The notes below the pieces were generated by a model. That model saw only the letters and a program-made list of their open reading frames with translations. It was not told where the DNA came from and did not search any database. A stretch of DNA of 64,000 bases, taken from Sphingomonas phyllosphaerae. GTDB taxonomy: Bacteria; Pseudomonadota; Alphaproteobacteria; Sphingomonadales; Sphingomonadaceae. Numbering within the stretch: the stretch's first letter is position 1; each line of letters opens with the position of its first letter. Where the stretch lies: positions 186,001 to 250,000 of the forward strand of contig NZ_JAPYKH010000001.1 of assembly GCF_029623345.1 (NCBI RefSeq). The letters run 5' to 3'. The position numbers and the translations under genes were made by a program. Positions 7,357 to 15,283 of the stretch are shown here, in pieces.

Positions 7357-7510
7357 GGAGCGACATCGTCGCTGGGATCGCTCTGTCGAAAATATTTGCG
7401 CCTAAGCGCCTATATCGAAACTGTTGATTGCGCCGGAGCAAAATTGTGTCACATGCGCTACAACTAAGCGACTACTGAACAAGCGATTCCACTAGATTGA
7501 GGAATTTGGC

Positions 7511-7714
7511 ATGGCCGACATCAAGGACGTGACGGCCGTTATCGCTTCGGCGCTCACAGAAGTGAGCCTAGCGGGTTCGCTCGACGTCAAGATGGATGGG
7601 GGTGAGTCGATCGAGGTACTGAACCGACATGGTGGCGATGACGTTGAGGTCACCGTCGTTGTTAGCCGGGTGGGAGAGGGCGCACCTCCTGACCCGAGGC
7701 CTGATGAAGAATAA
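7511..7714 (+). CDS. Hypothetical small acidic protein
   Basis: 67 residues with a clear Shine-Dalgarno sequence (GAGGAA at 7499-7504, six bases before ATG). It begins MADIKDVTAVIASALTEVSL, and the C-terminal half is acidic with alternating hydrophobic residues (DDVEVTVVVSRVGEG) and ends in EE. It has no membrane segment and I recognise no family. Confidence 0.5.
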   Translation: MADIKDVTAVIASALTEVSLAGSLDVKMDGGESIEVLNRHGGDDVEVTVVVSRVGEGAPPDPRPDEE

Positions 7715-7743
7715 TCCTCTTCGAGGAATCTTGCCCGCGTCAG

Positions 7744-7986
7744 ATGAAAGCTTCATTTGGCGTCCGCTTTCCTGCCATCATCGGATATTCGCGGCCTCGT
7801 CACGTCCGCTCCGCCAGCACCCGTATTGTCGTTGGCGGGCAGCGCGCGCGACTGGGAGCGGGTGATGCCGTAAGCGCAGCGGCGCGCGACGCTAAGGCCG
7901 AGATCGCGGCGCTCGTCGGGGCGGATTTCGGTCGCGTCGAGGTTGCGCCCGACGCCGATGGTGCGATGGTTTCGGCGCAGCCGTAA
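7744..7986 (+). CDS. Doubtful small ORF
   Basis: 80 codons from ATG 7744. Only the second half (GAGDAVSAAARDAKAEIAAL then VGADFGRVEVAPDADG) resembles a real protein. The first half is rich in Arg and Ser, as is usual for GC-rich shadow frames. No good ribosome binding site is seen, and an opposite-strand frame overlaps it. Reported as a candidate only. Confidence 0.25.
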   Translation: MKASFGVRFPAIIGYSRPRHVRSASTRIVVGGQRARLGAGDAVSAAARDAKAEIAALVGADFGRVEVAPDADGAMVSAQP

Positions 7987-8245
7987 AGCACCTCTCCTCC
8001 GGGCGGCGGAGGAGGCACACTTTCGGTGATGAGGAAGGATGCGGATCGACGCATCCGCGAGCGCCACAATCCGGGAACTCCGGCACGGTTCCTGCTCCGC
8101 CCTCCTGGCGGCCTCGGGGCGGCGCAAGCCGTCACGCTCGACCGCCGCGGCTGAGCGGTCGAGGGGCGTGGGCCACGCGCGTGCGGCACGGGGGCAATCA
8201 GATCAGCGCATGGCCTCGCCCTAAGCGAGGCCATTCCTCATCTCT
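7987..8245. other. Intergenic region with hairpins
   Basis: I see no convincing gene here. It contains a CCTCC...GGAGG stem near 7990-8013 and a perfect 10-bp stem, ATGGCCTCGC-CCTAA-GCGAGGCCAT (8210-8234), just past the 3' end of the minus-strand gene at 8246. The latter may act as its terminator, although it lacks a T-run. Confidence 0.4.
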
Positions 8246-8770
8246 TTATCCTCGCTGTGCGGGGTTCAGACTACCCGGCGGTATCGCGTCGCGGTCGATC
8301 GCCCGCCCGAGGCGAGCAAGCTCGCGGCCCAGCGAGGTGTCGCCGCCGCGGAACTGCCCCAGCTCCTCGGCCGACAGCGTCGCCAGCATCGCGGCGACGC
8401 GCTCTTCCTCTTCGCGGCTCCGGGTGACGTCGTCGTCGGATGGCGGCGAGCGGCCGAGCAGCCGACGCACCAGCTCGGCGGCCGAGCGCGGCAGCGTCAG
8501 GCGACAGGCGTTGCTGATTTGGCGCACGTGCGGGCCGAACGTTTCGGCGTCCTCACGTGGGGCGAAGCGGCGGATCCAGTCGAGGAAGCCGTGCGCGCGC
8601 AGCCGCTTCAAGGCGGCGTGCACCGCGCTGCGCGTTCGCCGTAGCCGCTCGGTGAGATAGTCGATCGGGGGGTCGATTCGTTCGGTGCGAAGGTCGATGA
8701 GCCGCGTCGTCTCGTCCAGCACCTCGATGGCGAAGTGCCCGAGCGGGCCGTTGCCCTCGTTGGTAGCCAC
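8246..8770 (-). CDS. Winged-helix protein related to replication/transfer-type HTH proteins
   Basis: 174 residues from GTG 8770, with a GGGGAGAG ribosome binding site. PPIDYLTERLRRTRSAVHAA followed by LKRLRAHGFLDWIRRF is a helix-turn-helix with a wing. The conserved continuation (GPHVRQISNACRLTLP) is one I associate with HTH proteins near plasmid or integrative-element functions in sphingomonads. The C-terminal third is charged and helical (SREEEERVAAMLATLSAEEL). Its role is probably DNA binding in an accessory element; no replication origin is visible beside it. Confidence 0.55.
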   Translation of the reverse strand: MATNEGNGPLGHFAIEVLDETTRLIDLRTERIDPPIDYLTERLRRTRSAVHAALKRLRAHGFLDWIRRFAPREDAETFGPHVRQISNACRLTLPRSAAELVRRLLGRSPPSDDDVTRSREEEERVAAMLATLSAEELGQFRGGDTSLGRELARLGRAIDRDAIPPGSLNPAQRG

Positions 8771-9009
8771 GGCTCAGCTCTCCCCGCGCGGGTTGAGGAT
8801 GGCTGCGAAGAGCAGCTATCGCTGGCTTACCGGGCGAAAGGTCAGTGGCCCTTACAATCGAGCGAAATGACGCTATATGAGTGTGGCTGACGTCGCGTGT
8901 GACGGATATACGAGCTGACGTCGTCGCCTCCTTGTCCCTTTCGAGCATCACCGAGGCCGGGATGCGCTGCTTTGGCGCATGCCCGTCGATAATTGGACAG
9001 GATCGTGCT

Positions 9010-9216
9010 ATGACGACTGGTACCGTGAAGTTTTTCAACAGCGACAAGGGCTATGGCTTCATCGCGCCTGAAACGGGCGGCGATGACGCCTTCGTTCATA
9101 TTTCCGCTGTGGAGCGTGCAGGCATGCATACGCTGAACAAGGATCAGCGGGTCACTTATGAGCTCGAGACTGACCGGCGGGGGAAGACCTCGGCGGTAAA
9201 TCTACAAGAAGCTTGA
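9010..9216 (+). CDS. cspA: Cold-shock domain protein
   Basis: 68 residues, standard CspA size. RNP1 is seen as KGYGFIAP and RNP2 as DAFVHISAVE; the opening GTVKFFNSDKGYGFI is canonical. These proteins bind single-stranded RNA or DNA and melt mRNA structure. ATG 9010 is chosen because the domain begins there. It stands alone with a long leader (from about 8880), as cold-shock genes often do, and a strong terminator follows. The symbol denotes family membership only. Confidence 0.9.
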   Translation: MTTGTVKFFNSDKGYGFIAPETGGDDAFVHISAVERAGMHTLNKDQRVTYELETDRRGKTSAVNLQEA

Positions 9217-9224
9217 AGCGTTTT

Positions 9225-9250
9225 GGCCGGGTGAAAACCCGGCCATTTTT
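9225..9250 (+). terminator. Rho-independent terminator after the cold-shock gene
   Basis: An 8-bp perfect stem, GGCCGGGT-GAAA-ACCCGGCC (9225-9244), is followed by ATTTTT. It lies nine bases past the stop codon of the cold-shock gene. Confidence 0.9.
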
Positions 9251-9317
9251 CTAGGTGTGCGCCGTCCGTGCGCTTTTCACCTAGGGTTTGCAATCTTCAA
9301 GATCGGGTACGTACGCC

Positions 9318-9527
9318 ATGTCAAGGATCATTCCCAAACCTTTCCTAATCGCTAAAGATGAGGAGGGCGCTTTTCGGATAACTGTTCGCGAGGTGCGCTA
9401 TAACTCGCAGCAGTACCCAATAGTCACATCAACGCTTCAACCCGAAAACTTCGAAAGTGCCCACGCGGCGCGAGCGTTTGCGAAGCAGCACCACGGCGCC
9501 ATCGCAGGCGACTTTGCTGCCAAGTGA
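9318..9527 (+). CDS. Hypothetical small protein
   Basis: 69 residues from ATG 9318, beginning MSRIIPKPFLIAKDEEGAF. It combines short beta strands (FRITVREVRYNSQQYPIV) with a C-terminal helix (ESAHAARAFAKQHH). There is no signal peptide and no family I recognise. It has lower GC than the flanking core genes and is monocistronic, between a terminator and the next small gene. Confidence 0.45.
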   Translation: MSRIIPKPFLIAKDEEGAFRITVREVRYNSQQYPIVTSTLQPENFESAHAARAFAKQHHGAIAGDFAAK

Positions 9528-9595
9528 GCGACGCGCGCGGAAGGCTTCCGGCTCTCTAGAGCGCACATGGACCGCGGAGTAAGCGGAGATCCGAC

Positions 9596-9874
9596 ATGAC
9601 GACCTATCCGCTGAGCGGACCTGCGAGCGCTTACGTTAACGATGACGACGGCAAACCCACGTCGCAGCCCGTTTTCCAGGGTACGCTTTCCGAGTGCGTG
9701 GCGATCGTAGGTGCGATGCCGCACAACCAACGCTACTCCACGTCAATCAAGATGGATACGCTCGATCTCAGCTATAGCCCAGCCGAGGTGGACGAGCTGG
9801 TCCGCCACCTTCGTGATGAGGAAGTTGGCTTGTCAGCCCGAGAAATCGCGGAAGTCGCCGACAAGATCGATTAG
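9596..9874 (+). CDS. Hypothetical small protein
   Basis: 92 residues, with GGAG (9585-9588) seven bases before ATG 9596. It begins MTTYPLSGPASAYVNDDDGK, then has a core with GTLSECVAIVGAMP and a C-terminal acidic helical part (SPAEVDELVRHLRDEEVGLS then AREIAEVADKID). Not recognised. It may be co-transcribed with the 9318 gene, 68 bases upstream. Confidence 0.5.
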   Translation: MTTYPLSGPASAYVNDDDGKPTSQPVFQGTLSECVAIVGAMPHNQRYSTSIKMDTLDLSYSPAEVDELVRHLRDEEVGLSAREIAEVADKID

Positions 9875-10010
9875 CTGGCCAGCCAGCATGACTGCCGCAA
9901 TGTCTACGCGGTTCTGCGTCGGCCTGTCAGACGTGCATCGCGAGCGCGTCTGCGGTCAGCCCGACCTCACGCTGGTGACATAGCCAAGTCGGTCTCGTCG
10001 ATCGCAATGC

Positions 10011-10265
10011 TTATGGCGAAGAGCTTTTTGTTACCTCCTCAGAGCGCAGCGTCAGATGAAGCCGTGAGGCCATTCGCGTGATGTCGCCGATCTCTCGACT
10101 GAGCGCTCGCGCCAACTCACCAGATGAATGACCCGCCAGGATGCCGCTTCGAAGCGCCGTAATGTCGGTCTGCGTCCAACGGCGAGGAGCCTTCTCGGGC
10201 GACGTATCGTTCGTAAACTCACCATAAAGCGGGCAGGGGCGACCAGCCGCGTGCATGCTTACCAT
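10011..10265 (-). CDS. Small protein with WTQTDITALR motif, copy B
   Basis: 84 residues if translated from ATG 10265 (the frame is open to 10355). The C-terminal half, PRRWTQTDITALRSGILAGH plus ELARALSREIGDITRMASRL, is clearly related to the protein at 6637-6825: identical WTQTDITALR, then the same helix spacing and RMA.RL. The N-terminal part differs. It is probably a small HTH-like DNA-binding protein. The start is uncertain, and the frame overlaps the broken gene upstream. Confidence 0.45.
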   Translation of the reverse strand: MVSMHAAGRPCPLYGEFTNDTSPEKAPRRWTQTDITALRSGILAGHSSGELARALSREIGDITRMASRLHLTLRSEEVTKSSSP

Positions 10266-10509
10266 AGGACAAAGCGGCACGGCGACCCCGAGTTCTGCGG
10301 TCTTGCCTCTCAATGCGCCATCTGCAGGGTGCGAGTGCGTTAACGTAGCCCTCAAGAGCAGAACTTGTCATCGTCACGAGGGCAATCAGATCAAGAAAGA
10401 TAACACCGCCACGCTCCTTATGCTCAATATCTTTCCAAGCGCTCGCGAAAAAATAGGCCGTATCTCCTAGGCCGTTACGCGGGCAATCTGACGCGTCGTT
10501 GGTTACCAA
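10219..10509 (-). pseudogene. Fragment of a conserved hypothetical gene, probably frameshifted
   Basis: The frame encodes a plausible segment, TAYFFASAWKDIEHKERGGV then IFLDLIALVTMTSSALEGYV, with the look of a helical protein core. It then degenerates into Arg-rich sequence after NALAPCRW. The loss of quality near 10335, and the start of the overlapping frame used by 10011-10265, suggest a frameshift or truncation. The N-terminus also seems missing. Family unknown. Confidence 0.4.
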
Positions 10510-10566
10510 CGCGCGAATGAGCGGCTGGCTAAGGTCGTCCTTCTTCCGATCGCCGAAAGTTGAAGA

Positions 10567-11205
10567 TCAGAAGATCGCATCACAATCTACCGCCATCAAC
10601 TGCGACGGGTAGGGCTGCGCCAGCGTGACCGCGTCGTTGAACGGGCAGCTGAGCCAGCGCTCCTCGTCCTCCTCGTGGAGCAGCACCGGCATTGCTCGGG
10701 GGTGGATCGGCGCGACCAGCGGATTGGGGTCGCACGTCAGGAAGGCAAACACCGCGCCCTGCTCGGTCGGGCGCCACACGCCGGCGAAGCTGACGATCGC
10801 TCGGCTCGGCACGGCGAACCAGTGGAGCGGGAGCTTGCCGTCCGTCGCGCGGTGCTGGCCGTACTCGCTGAAGGCGGTGAACGGCACCAGGCAGCGCCGC
10901 CGCGGGTTGGCCAGCGCCGAGCGCCAGAAGGGCGAGGTGTAGTTGCGGACGTTGGTGATCTTCTTGGTGAGCAGCGCAGGCTTGCCGGTGGCCTTGTCGA
11001 TGCGCTTGCCCGGCACCTGGTGCGGGAAGCCCCAGGTCATCGCGTCGAGAGCGCGTCCGGCGTCGGTCTCGCGCACGACATAGGCGGGGCGATCAGGGAA
11101 GAGCTCGGGCGGCGGAACTTCGAGGTCGGGCGGGAAGGGCACGGCGACGCCGTAGCGCGTTGCCAGCGCGATCTGCGCCTCGGTCATGCGGTAGCGGTTG
11201 CACAT
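10567..11205 (-). CDS. SRAP / YedK-HMCES-type abasic-site processing protein
   Basis: 212 residues. The start is set at ATG 11205 because SRAP enzymes need Cys2 exposed after Met removal (MCNRYRMTEAQIALATRYG); the longer frame from 11244 would bury it. Conserved elements are all present: Cys2, the WGFPHQ segment, the N-x-R region (NVRNYTSPFWRS), RRCLVPFTAFSEYG with the catalytic Glu, and the late His in HPRAMPVLLHE. The protein forms a thiazolidine crosslink with abasic sites in single-stranded DNA, shielding them during replication. A truncated, nearly identical copy lies at 3070-3521. Confidence 0.9.
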   Translation of the reverse strand: MCNRYRMTEAQIALATRYGVAVPFPPDLEVPPPELFPDRPAYVVRETDAGRALDAMTWGFPHQVPGKRIDKATGKPALLTKKITNVRNYTSPFWRSALANPRRRCLVPFTAFSEYGQHRATDGKLPLHWFAVPSRAIVSFAGVWRPTEQGAVFAFLTCDPNPLVAPIHPRAMPVLLHEEDEERWLSCPFNDAVTLAQPYPSQLMAVDCDAIF

Positions 11206-11220
11206 CGTCGGCAGGCTGCA
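10754..11220. repeat. Direct repeat, copy 2 (within the intact SRAP gene)
   Basis: Ungapped match to 3070-3536 in the same orientation. In this copy the homology boundary at 10754 lies inside an intact gene. This copy is therefore the source-like version, and the other is the one that was cut and joined to phage DNA. Confidence 0.85.
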
Positions 11221-11412
11221 CGATCCCAGCGCTATCAGCAACATAGCGCCGTGGCAGGCTGATCCCGCCGCCGCGTGCGAGCCTCAGGCGAGGCGGTAGG
11301 TGACCTTACGGCGACGCATGACATCGCCAGCCGCGTCGACGCCGACAATGATCAGACGACTGGCTCGCCTCGCGCTAGAGAAAGTAGGTCGGCCACAAGC
11401 TGCTCCAACGAG

Positions 11413-11600
11413 CTACTTGCTCCGTGACGCTTGCCCGTCAAGGTTGAGGTCGAGCACCGCATGCGATGGCTGAAACTCGTCTAGCACATGCATCGCGCCG
11501 TCGGCCGTCGGACGACGGCCAGGATAACTGCCCCGCTGACCTCAGCGCCACCGCTGCGTCGTCCGTGGTGAAGTAATCGCCCTCCACCAAGACGACGACG
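11413..11600 (-). pseudogene. Decayed response-regulator receiver domain
   Basis: Two frames together recall a receiver domain. VVLVEGDYFTTDDAAVALRS matches the usual 'VLVVEDD.F...D....L...G' opening. After a frameshift near 11530 comes RRPTADGAMHVLDEFQPSHA then VLDLNLDGQ, matching the phospho-acceptor Asp strand. The sequence stops at TAG 11413. A gene of about 120 codons has been broken by at least one indel. It lies beside a large signalling protein transcribed away from it, which may once have been its partner. Confidence 0.55.
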
Positions 11601-11751
11601 CAACCAGTCAGCGGCTTGTTCCCGGTCCTTCGTTAAGCCCCCAACTTTAACGGTTTGCCACGGACGTTGCATGCGGGAGCGGCGGCGTTTGAACGCGCGG
11701 AAGACGGCGGCGGTGACGAAAACTTCAGTCTTTTGGTCGTACAACGGGCAT

Positions 11752-14325
11752 ATGACGGAGCAGCGGGAGAGCGCCACTCAAGCGGAAGCCACGAGGCTCA
11801 CAAGCCTTCTGAGTCTAAACCTACTCGATACGCCGGTCGAGGGCAGCTTCGACGCCGTCACCCGGCTCGCGGCCTTCGCTTGCGGAACGAGCAGCGCCGC
11901 TGTCACGCTGGTGGACGCCGATCGTGCGTGGCTCAAGTCGCGCGTCTGCGTCGGGGTTCAGGAGATGCCGCGCGAGCACGCTTTCTGTAGCCTCGAGATA
12001 ACCCGCGGCGACCTGCTGGTCATTCCTGACACGCATCTCGACCCGCGTTGTGCCGCGAACCCGTTGATCGCGGGCGAAGACGCGGTTCGCTTCTACGCCG
12101 GCGCACCGTTGATCGTGGCTCCGACAGGCGCCTGCGTGGGTCGATTGTGCGTCTTCGACACGGCGCCGCGCGACGGACTGACCGCGGCTGAGGAGGACGC
12201 TCTGCTGAGTCTTGCCGGCATGATCGTCGAACGCATGGAGAGCACGCGCTTTCGACAGATCGGCCGCATGGCCGCGAAGGTGGCCGACGTCACCTCCGAC
12301 GCGATCCTGTGCGCCGACGCTGGTGGGCGGATCACCTATTGGAACGCCGCTGCTGAAAGCATGTTCGGGCACGCCGCCGAAAGCGCCATCGGGTCGCCGC
12401 TGAGCTTGATCATGCCCGAGGGCTTCCGCGAAGCGCATGCCGCTGGTTTCGCTCGCGCCGCGGCGGGCGGCGCGATGACGCTCCAGGGAACGCCGGTCGA
12501 GCTGGTCGGGCTTCGTGCGAATGGCAGCACGTTCCCGATCGAGCTGTCGCTGGGGCGCTGGCACGACGGCGCGACGGTGGCGTTCGCCGCGATCGTGCGC
12601 GACATTTCCTCGCGCAAGCTGCTCGAGCATGAGCGCGAGCAAGCGCGGTTGTTCCTCGACACAGTGATCGAGAACCTGCCTGCCATGCTGTTCGTCAAGA
12701 ACGCCGAGGATCAGCGCTACCTGTTGATGAACAAGGCTGGCGCCGAGATCGCTGGGCGGCCGCAGTGCGACTTCGTCGGCCGCACCGACAGCGAGCTCTT
12801 CCCCGGCCAGGGCGAGGCCTATGAGGCGCGCGACCGCGCCGCCGAGACGCGACCCGGCGTGCACATTTTCGAGAGCGAGTATGTTCGCGCGGACGGGCAG
12901 CGTTACAGTTTGCGTACCAAGCGGCTCGTGATCGACGCGCCGCCCGGTGGCAAGCGCCTGCTGCTCGGCATGACAGAGGATATGACGGAGGCGCGGCGCG
13001 CACAGGCGGAAGTGCGGCGTCTCGCGGAATATGACTCGCTCACCGGATTAAGGAACCGCGGCGGTTTCGTCGCGCGGATCGACAATCTCGTCGCCACGTT
13101 GACTCCCTTCACCGTGCTCAGCATCGACCTCGATCGCTTCAAGTCGGTCAACGATCAGTTCGGCCACCTGGCCGGCGACGAGGTGCTCGTCGAGGTCGGT
13201 GTCAGGCTGGGCCGCGTCGTCAGCGCCGGCGACGTTGTCGCCCGCGTAGGCGGTGACGAGTTCGTGTTGCTCCTGATCGGCCACGACGCCCCTGATCGCG
13301 CGCGAGCGCTGGCGTCCGAGATCGTCGCCGTGCTGGAGGAACCGATCACCACAACCCGTGCACTCGCCTACGTGGGATGCAGCATCGGCGGCGCGGCCTA
13401 CCCCACCGATGGCGATACTTCGATCGAGGTGCGGCAGGCTGCCGATCTGGCGCTGTATCGCGCCAAGGAGAGCGGGCGCGGCTCGACGTGCTTCTACGAC
13501 GCTGTACTCGACGCCGCGCTGCGCGAGCGCCGACGCCTGGAACACGCGCTGCGCCTCGCGCTGGAGCAAGACTCGATCGACGTCGCCTTCCAGCCTGTCT
13601 TCTCGACAGAATCGCGGCTGGTCACCAGTTTCGAGGCGCTGGCGCGCTGGCACCATCCCACCAAGGGGCCGATCCCACCCTCCGAATTCATCGTGCTGGC
13701 GGAGGAGTGCGGGCTCGTCGAAGCGCTCGGCAGCAGCGTGCTGCGCCACGCGTGCGACGCCGCGCGGTCCTGGCCGGACAATGTCTCGGTAGCGGTCAAC
13801 CTGTCGCCGCTTCAATTCCAGACGGGCCGCCTGTGCGAGACCGTGCGGAGCGTGCTCGCGGCGAGCGGCTTGCGGGCAGGGCGGCTGCAGCTGGAAGTGA
13901 CCGAGGGGCTATTGATCCGCGACGTCGAGCGCACCTTCCAGCAGCTCGAGGAACTGCGCGCCATCGGCATCCAGATCCTGATGGACGACTTCGGCGTGGG
14001 ATATTCGTCGCTCAGCTATTTTCAGCGCTTCCCGTTCGACAAGGTCAAGATCGACCGCTCCTTCGTCGAGACGGCGCCGACCGCCCTGGCCGCCCAGGCG
14101 ATCATCCGCGCCGTCACGCAGGTGGGTCAGACGCTCGGCATGGGCGTCGTCGCCGAAGGGGTCGAAACCGAGGAGCAGATGCGGATGCTCGTATCGCTCG
14201 GCTGCACGCACGTGCAGGGGTATCTGCTCGGGCGCCCTCTCGCGGGCACCATGGTCGACCAGTTCCTGCGGGCCAACCGCGCCGGAGCCGGCATGTTGTC
14301 GGCGCCATTGGCGCTGGCATCTTGA
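11752..14325 (+). CDS. GAF-PAS-PAS-GGDEF-EAL cyclic-di-GMP enzyme
   Basis: 857 residues from ATG 11752 (an in-frame ATG at 11671 adds a basic, unlikely tail). Order: GAF (about 20-165, DTPVEGSFDAVTRLAAFACG), PAS 1 (about 180-295, DAILCADAGGRITYWNAAAE), PAS 2 (about 305-415), GGDEF (motif at about 500-504) and EAL (EALARW at about 628). EAL catalytic residues are all present: E in EAL, N in VAVNLSP, E in LEVTEG, DD in LMDDFGVGYSS, K in KVKIDRSF, E in AEGVE and Q in VQGYLLGRP. GGDEF is intact, but the residues before it read SAGD, so the RxxD product-inhibition site is absent. It has no membrane segment. A dual-function or phosphodiesterase role is likely, with GAF/PAS sensing a soluble or redox signal. 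Confidence 0.9.
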   Translation: MTEQRESATQAEATRLTSLLSLNLLDTPVEGSFDAVTRLAAFACGTSSAAVTLVDADRAWLKSRVCVGVQEMPREHAFCSLEITRGDLLVIPDTHLDPRCAANPLIAGEDAVRFYAGAPLIVAPTGACVGRLCVFDTAPRDGLTAAEEDALLSLAGMIVERMESTRFRQIGRMAAKVADVTSDAILCADAGGRITYWNAAAESMFGHAAESAIGSPLSLIMPEGFREAHAAGFARAAAGGAMTLQGTPVELVGLRANGSTFPIELSLGRWHDGATVAFAAIVRDISSRKLLEHEREQARLFLDTVIENLPAMLFVKNAEDQRYLLMNKAGAEIAGRPQCDFVGRTDSELFPGQGEAYEARDRAAETRPGVHIFESEYVRADGQRYSLRTKRLVIDAPPGGKRLLLGMTEDMTEARRAQAEVRRLAEYDSLTGLRNRGGFVARIDNLVATLTPFTVLSIDLDRFKSVNDQFGHLAGDEVLVEVGVRLGRVVSAGDVVARVGGDEFVLLLIGHDAPDRARALASEIVAVLEEPITTTRALAYVGCSIGGAAYPTDGDTSIEVRQAADLALYRAKESGRGSTCFYDAVLDAALRERRRLEHALRLALEQDSIDVAFQPVFSTESRLVTSFEALARWHHPTKGPIPPSEFIVLAEECGLVEALGSSVLRHACDAARSWPDNVSVAVNLSPLQFQTGRLCETVRSVLAASGLRAGRLQLEVTEGLLIRDVERTFQQLEELRAIGIQILMDDFGVGYSSLSYFQRFPFDKVKIDRSFVETAPTALAAQAIIRAVTQVGQTLGMGVVAEGVETEEQMRMLVSLGCTHVQGYLLGRPLAGTMVDQFLRANRAGAGMLSAPLALAS

Positions 14326-14880
14326 CCCCAGCGGCCGATGATCGCGCCGTCCGCAGTTCACGAGCCATGTCATGCGCCTTTTAAGACGAACCAAAATGGA
14401 CGAGCGGAGTATCCAAGCTTCGTATAAGCGCCTCATTGATCTCGTTAGATCTTGCGATCTAAGTGACTTAAAAATCTGCCAATTCCTCTTCCATCAGAAC
14501 GCGTCCGTTGTGATGATCGGCACGTTGAGCAGGAATTGTTTCGAGAGCACTAAGCGGACGGTGAAAAGAAGCATAGCCGTTCGTCTATCTGCCGCCGCTG
14601 CCGCAGCGGAATACCGCTTAATGGCCTTCCCCGGAGCTTTGGTCGTCGCGACGCGACCGAGATTTCCGTGTTGGCCAGCGCGGTCTGGCGTGGGCGGCAG
14701 GCATGTCGCCGGAGTCCCTCTTCTGCTGACCGGTGCCGCCGCGAGCGTTCCGAAGGTAAGCTGTTGAAGCGCTGCTGGAACGGCCTTCACGGCCGTTCTG
14801 CCGTACCCGCATCAGCTGATCCGCCAGACCGGCGCGATCCCGCTCGTGAGTCGCGCGGCGCGATCGCTTCCTCACGCGCC
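14326..14880. other. Intergenic, AT-richer start, no supported gene
   Basis: About 555 bases. The first 200 (to about 14560) are noticeably AT-richer than the surroundings. Overlapping frames on both strands lack ribosome binding sites and show shadow-like composition. A short stem, GAACGGCC-TTCAC-GGCCGTTC (14778-14798), has no T-run. It could contain a degraded gene or an untranslated RNA, but nothing can be asserted. Confidence 0.4.
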
Positions 14881-15216
14881 TCAGTCCTTGCCCTCGACGT
14901 AGCTGCCGCGATCGCCCTCGATCCGATGCACCGCGTTGCGCCCGTGTGACGCCGCGGTCGCCACCTTGCGCGCCGAGGTCGAGGCGGTGTGGAGCACGCG
15001 CGTGCGGCCGTGCACCAGCAGGTTGTAGCCGACAAACCACATCCCCGCCGAGACGAGCAGCGCCGCGCCGAAGAAGATTCGCTTGCGCCGCCGCTGCCGC
15101 CCGCCGTGGGTCAGCGCGCGCGTGCCGCACCAGGCGCAGCGATGGACGGTGGTGCCTGGGCGCAGGGTCGGGTGGCTCTGCCAGCGGTGCAGGCCGAGGC
15201 TACACAGGATACTCAT
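14881..15216 (-). CDS. Small membrane protein with putative zinc-binding cysteines
   Basis: 111 residues from ATG 15216. It opens MSILCSLGLHRWQSHP, then HRCAWCGTRA, giving a possible Cys/His cluster (C5, H10, C-x2-C). A basic stretch precedes one transmembrane segment (IFFGAALLVSAGMWFVGYNLL, about 60-80). The C-terminal tail is polar and ends DRGSYVEGKD. The cysteine part is probably cytoplasmic. Small single-pass proteins with a zinc-ribbon-like N-terminus are common in sphingomonads, but I know no function. Confidence 0.6.
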   Translation of the reverse strand: MSILCSLGLHRWQSHPTLRPGTTVHRCAWCGTRALTHGGRQRRRKRIFFGAALLVSAGMWFVGYNLLVHGRTRVLHTASTSARKVATAASHGRNAVHRIEGDRGSYVEGKD

Positions 15217-15283
15217 GGGACGAGACTTATGCCGCACCGGCGCGGCTCGGCAACGCTGCGCCGCGCCGCGTCGCCCCATAACG

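Noticed and set aside
8039..8224. Plus-strand 61-codon frame
   Set aside because: Ser/Arg/Ala-rich shadow-type composition, overlapping minus-strand frames and containing a hairpin; no start signal.
3070..11220. Island as an integrated element with attachment sites
   Set aside because: No integrase, transposase or tRNA gene is seen. The flanking repeats are parts of a protein gene and not short att sites.
11481..11777. Minus-strand 98-codon frame with a PWQTVKVGG segment
   Set aside because: Considered as a DUF982-like gene. The sequence in the shifted frame fits a receiver domain better, and this frame loses coding character after about 30 codons.
14372..14767. Plus-strand frame after the GGDEF-EAL gene
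   Set aside because: No ribosome binding site; composition changes midway from Lys/Ile-rich to Ala/Arg-rich, and an equally long opposite frame exists. No motif.
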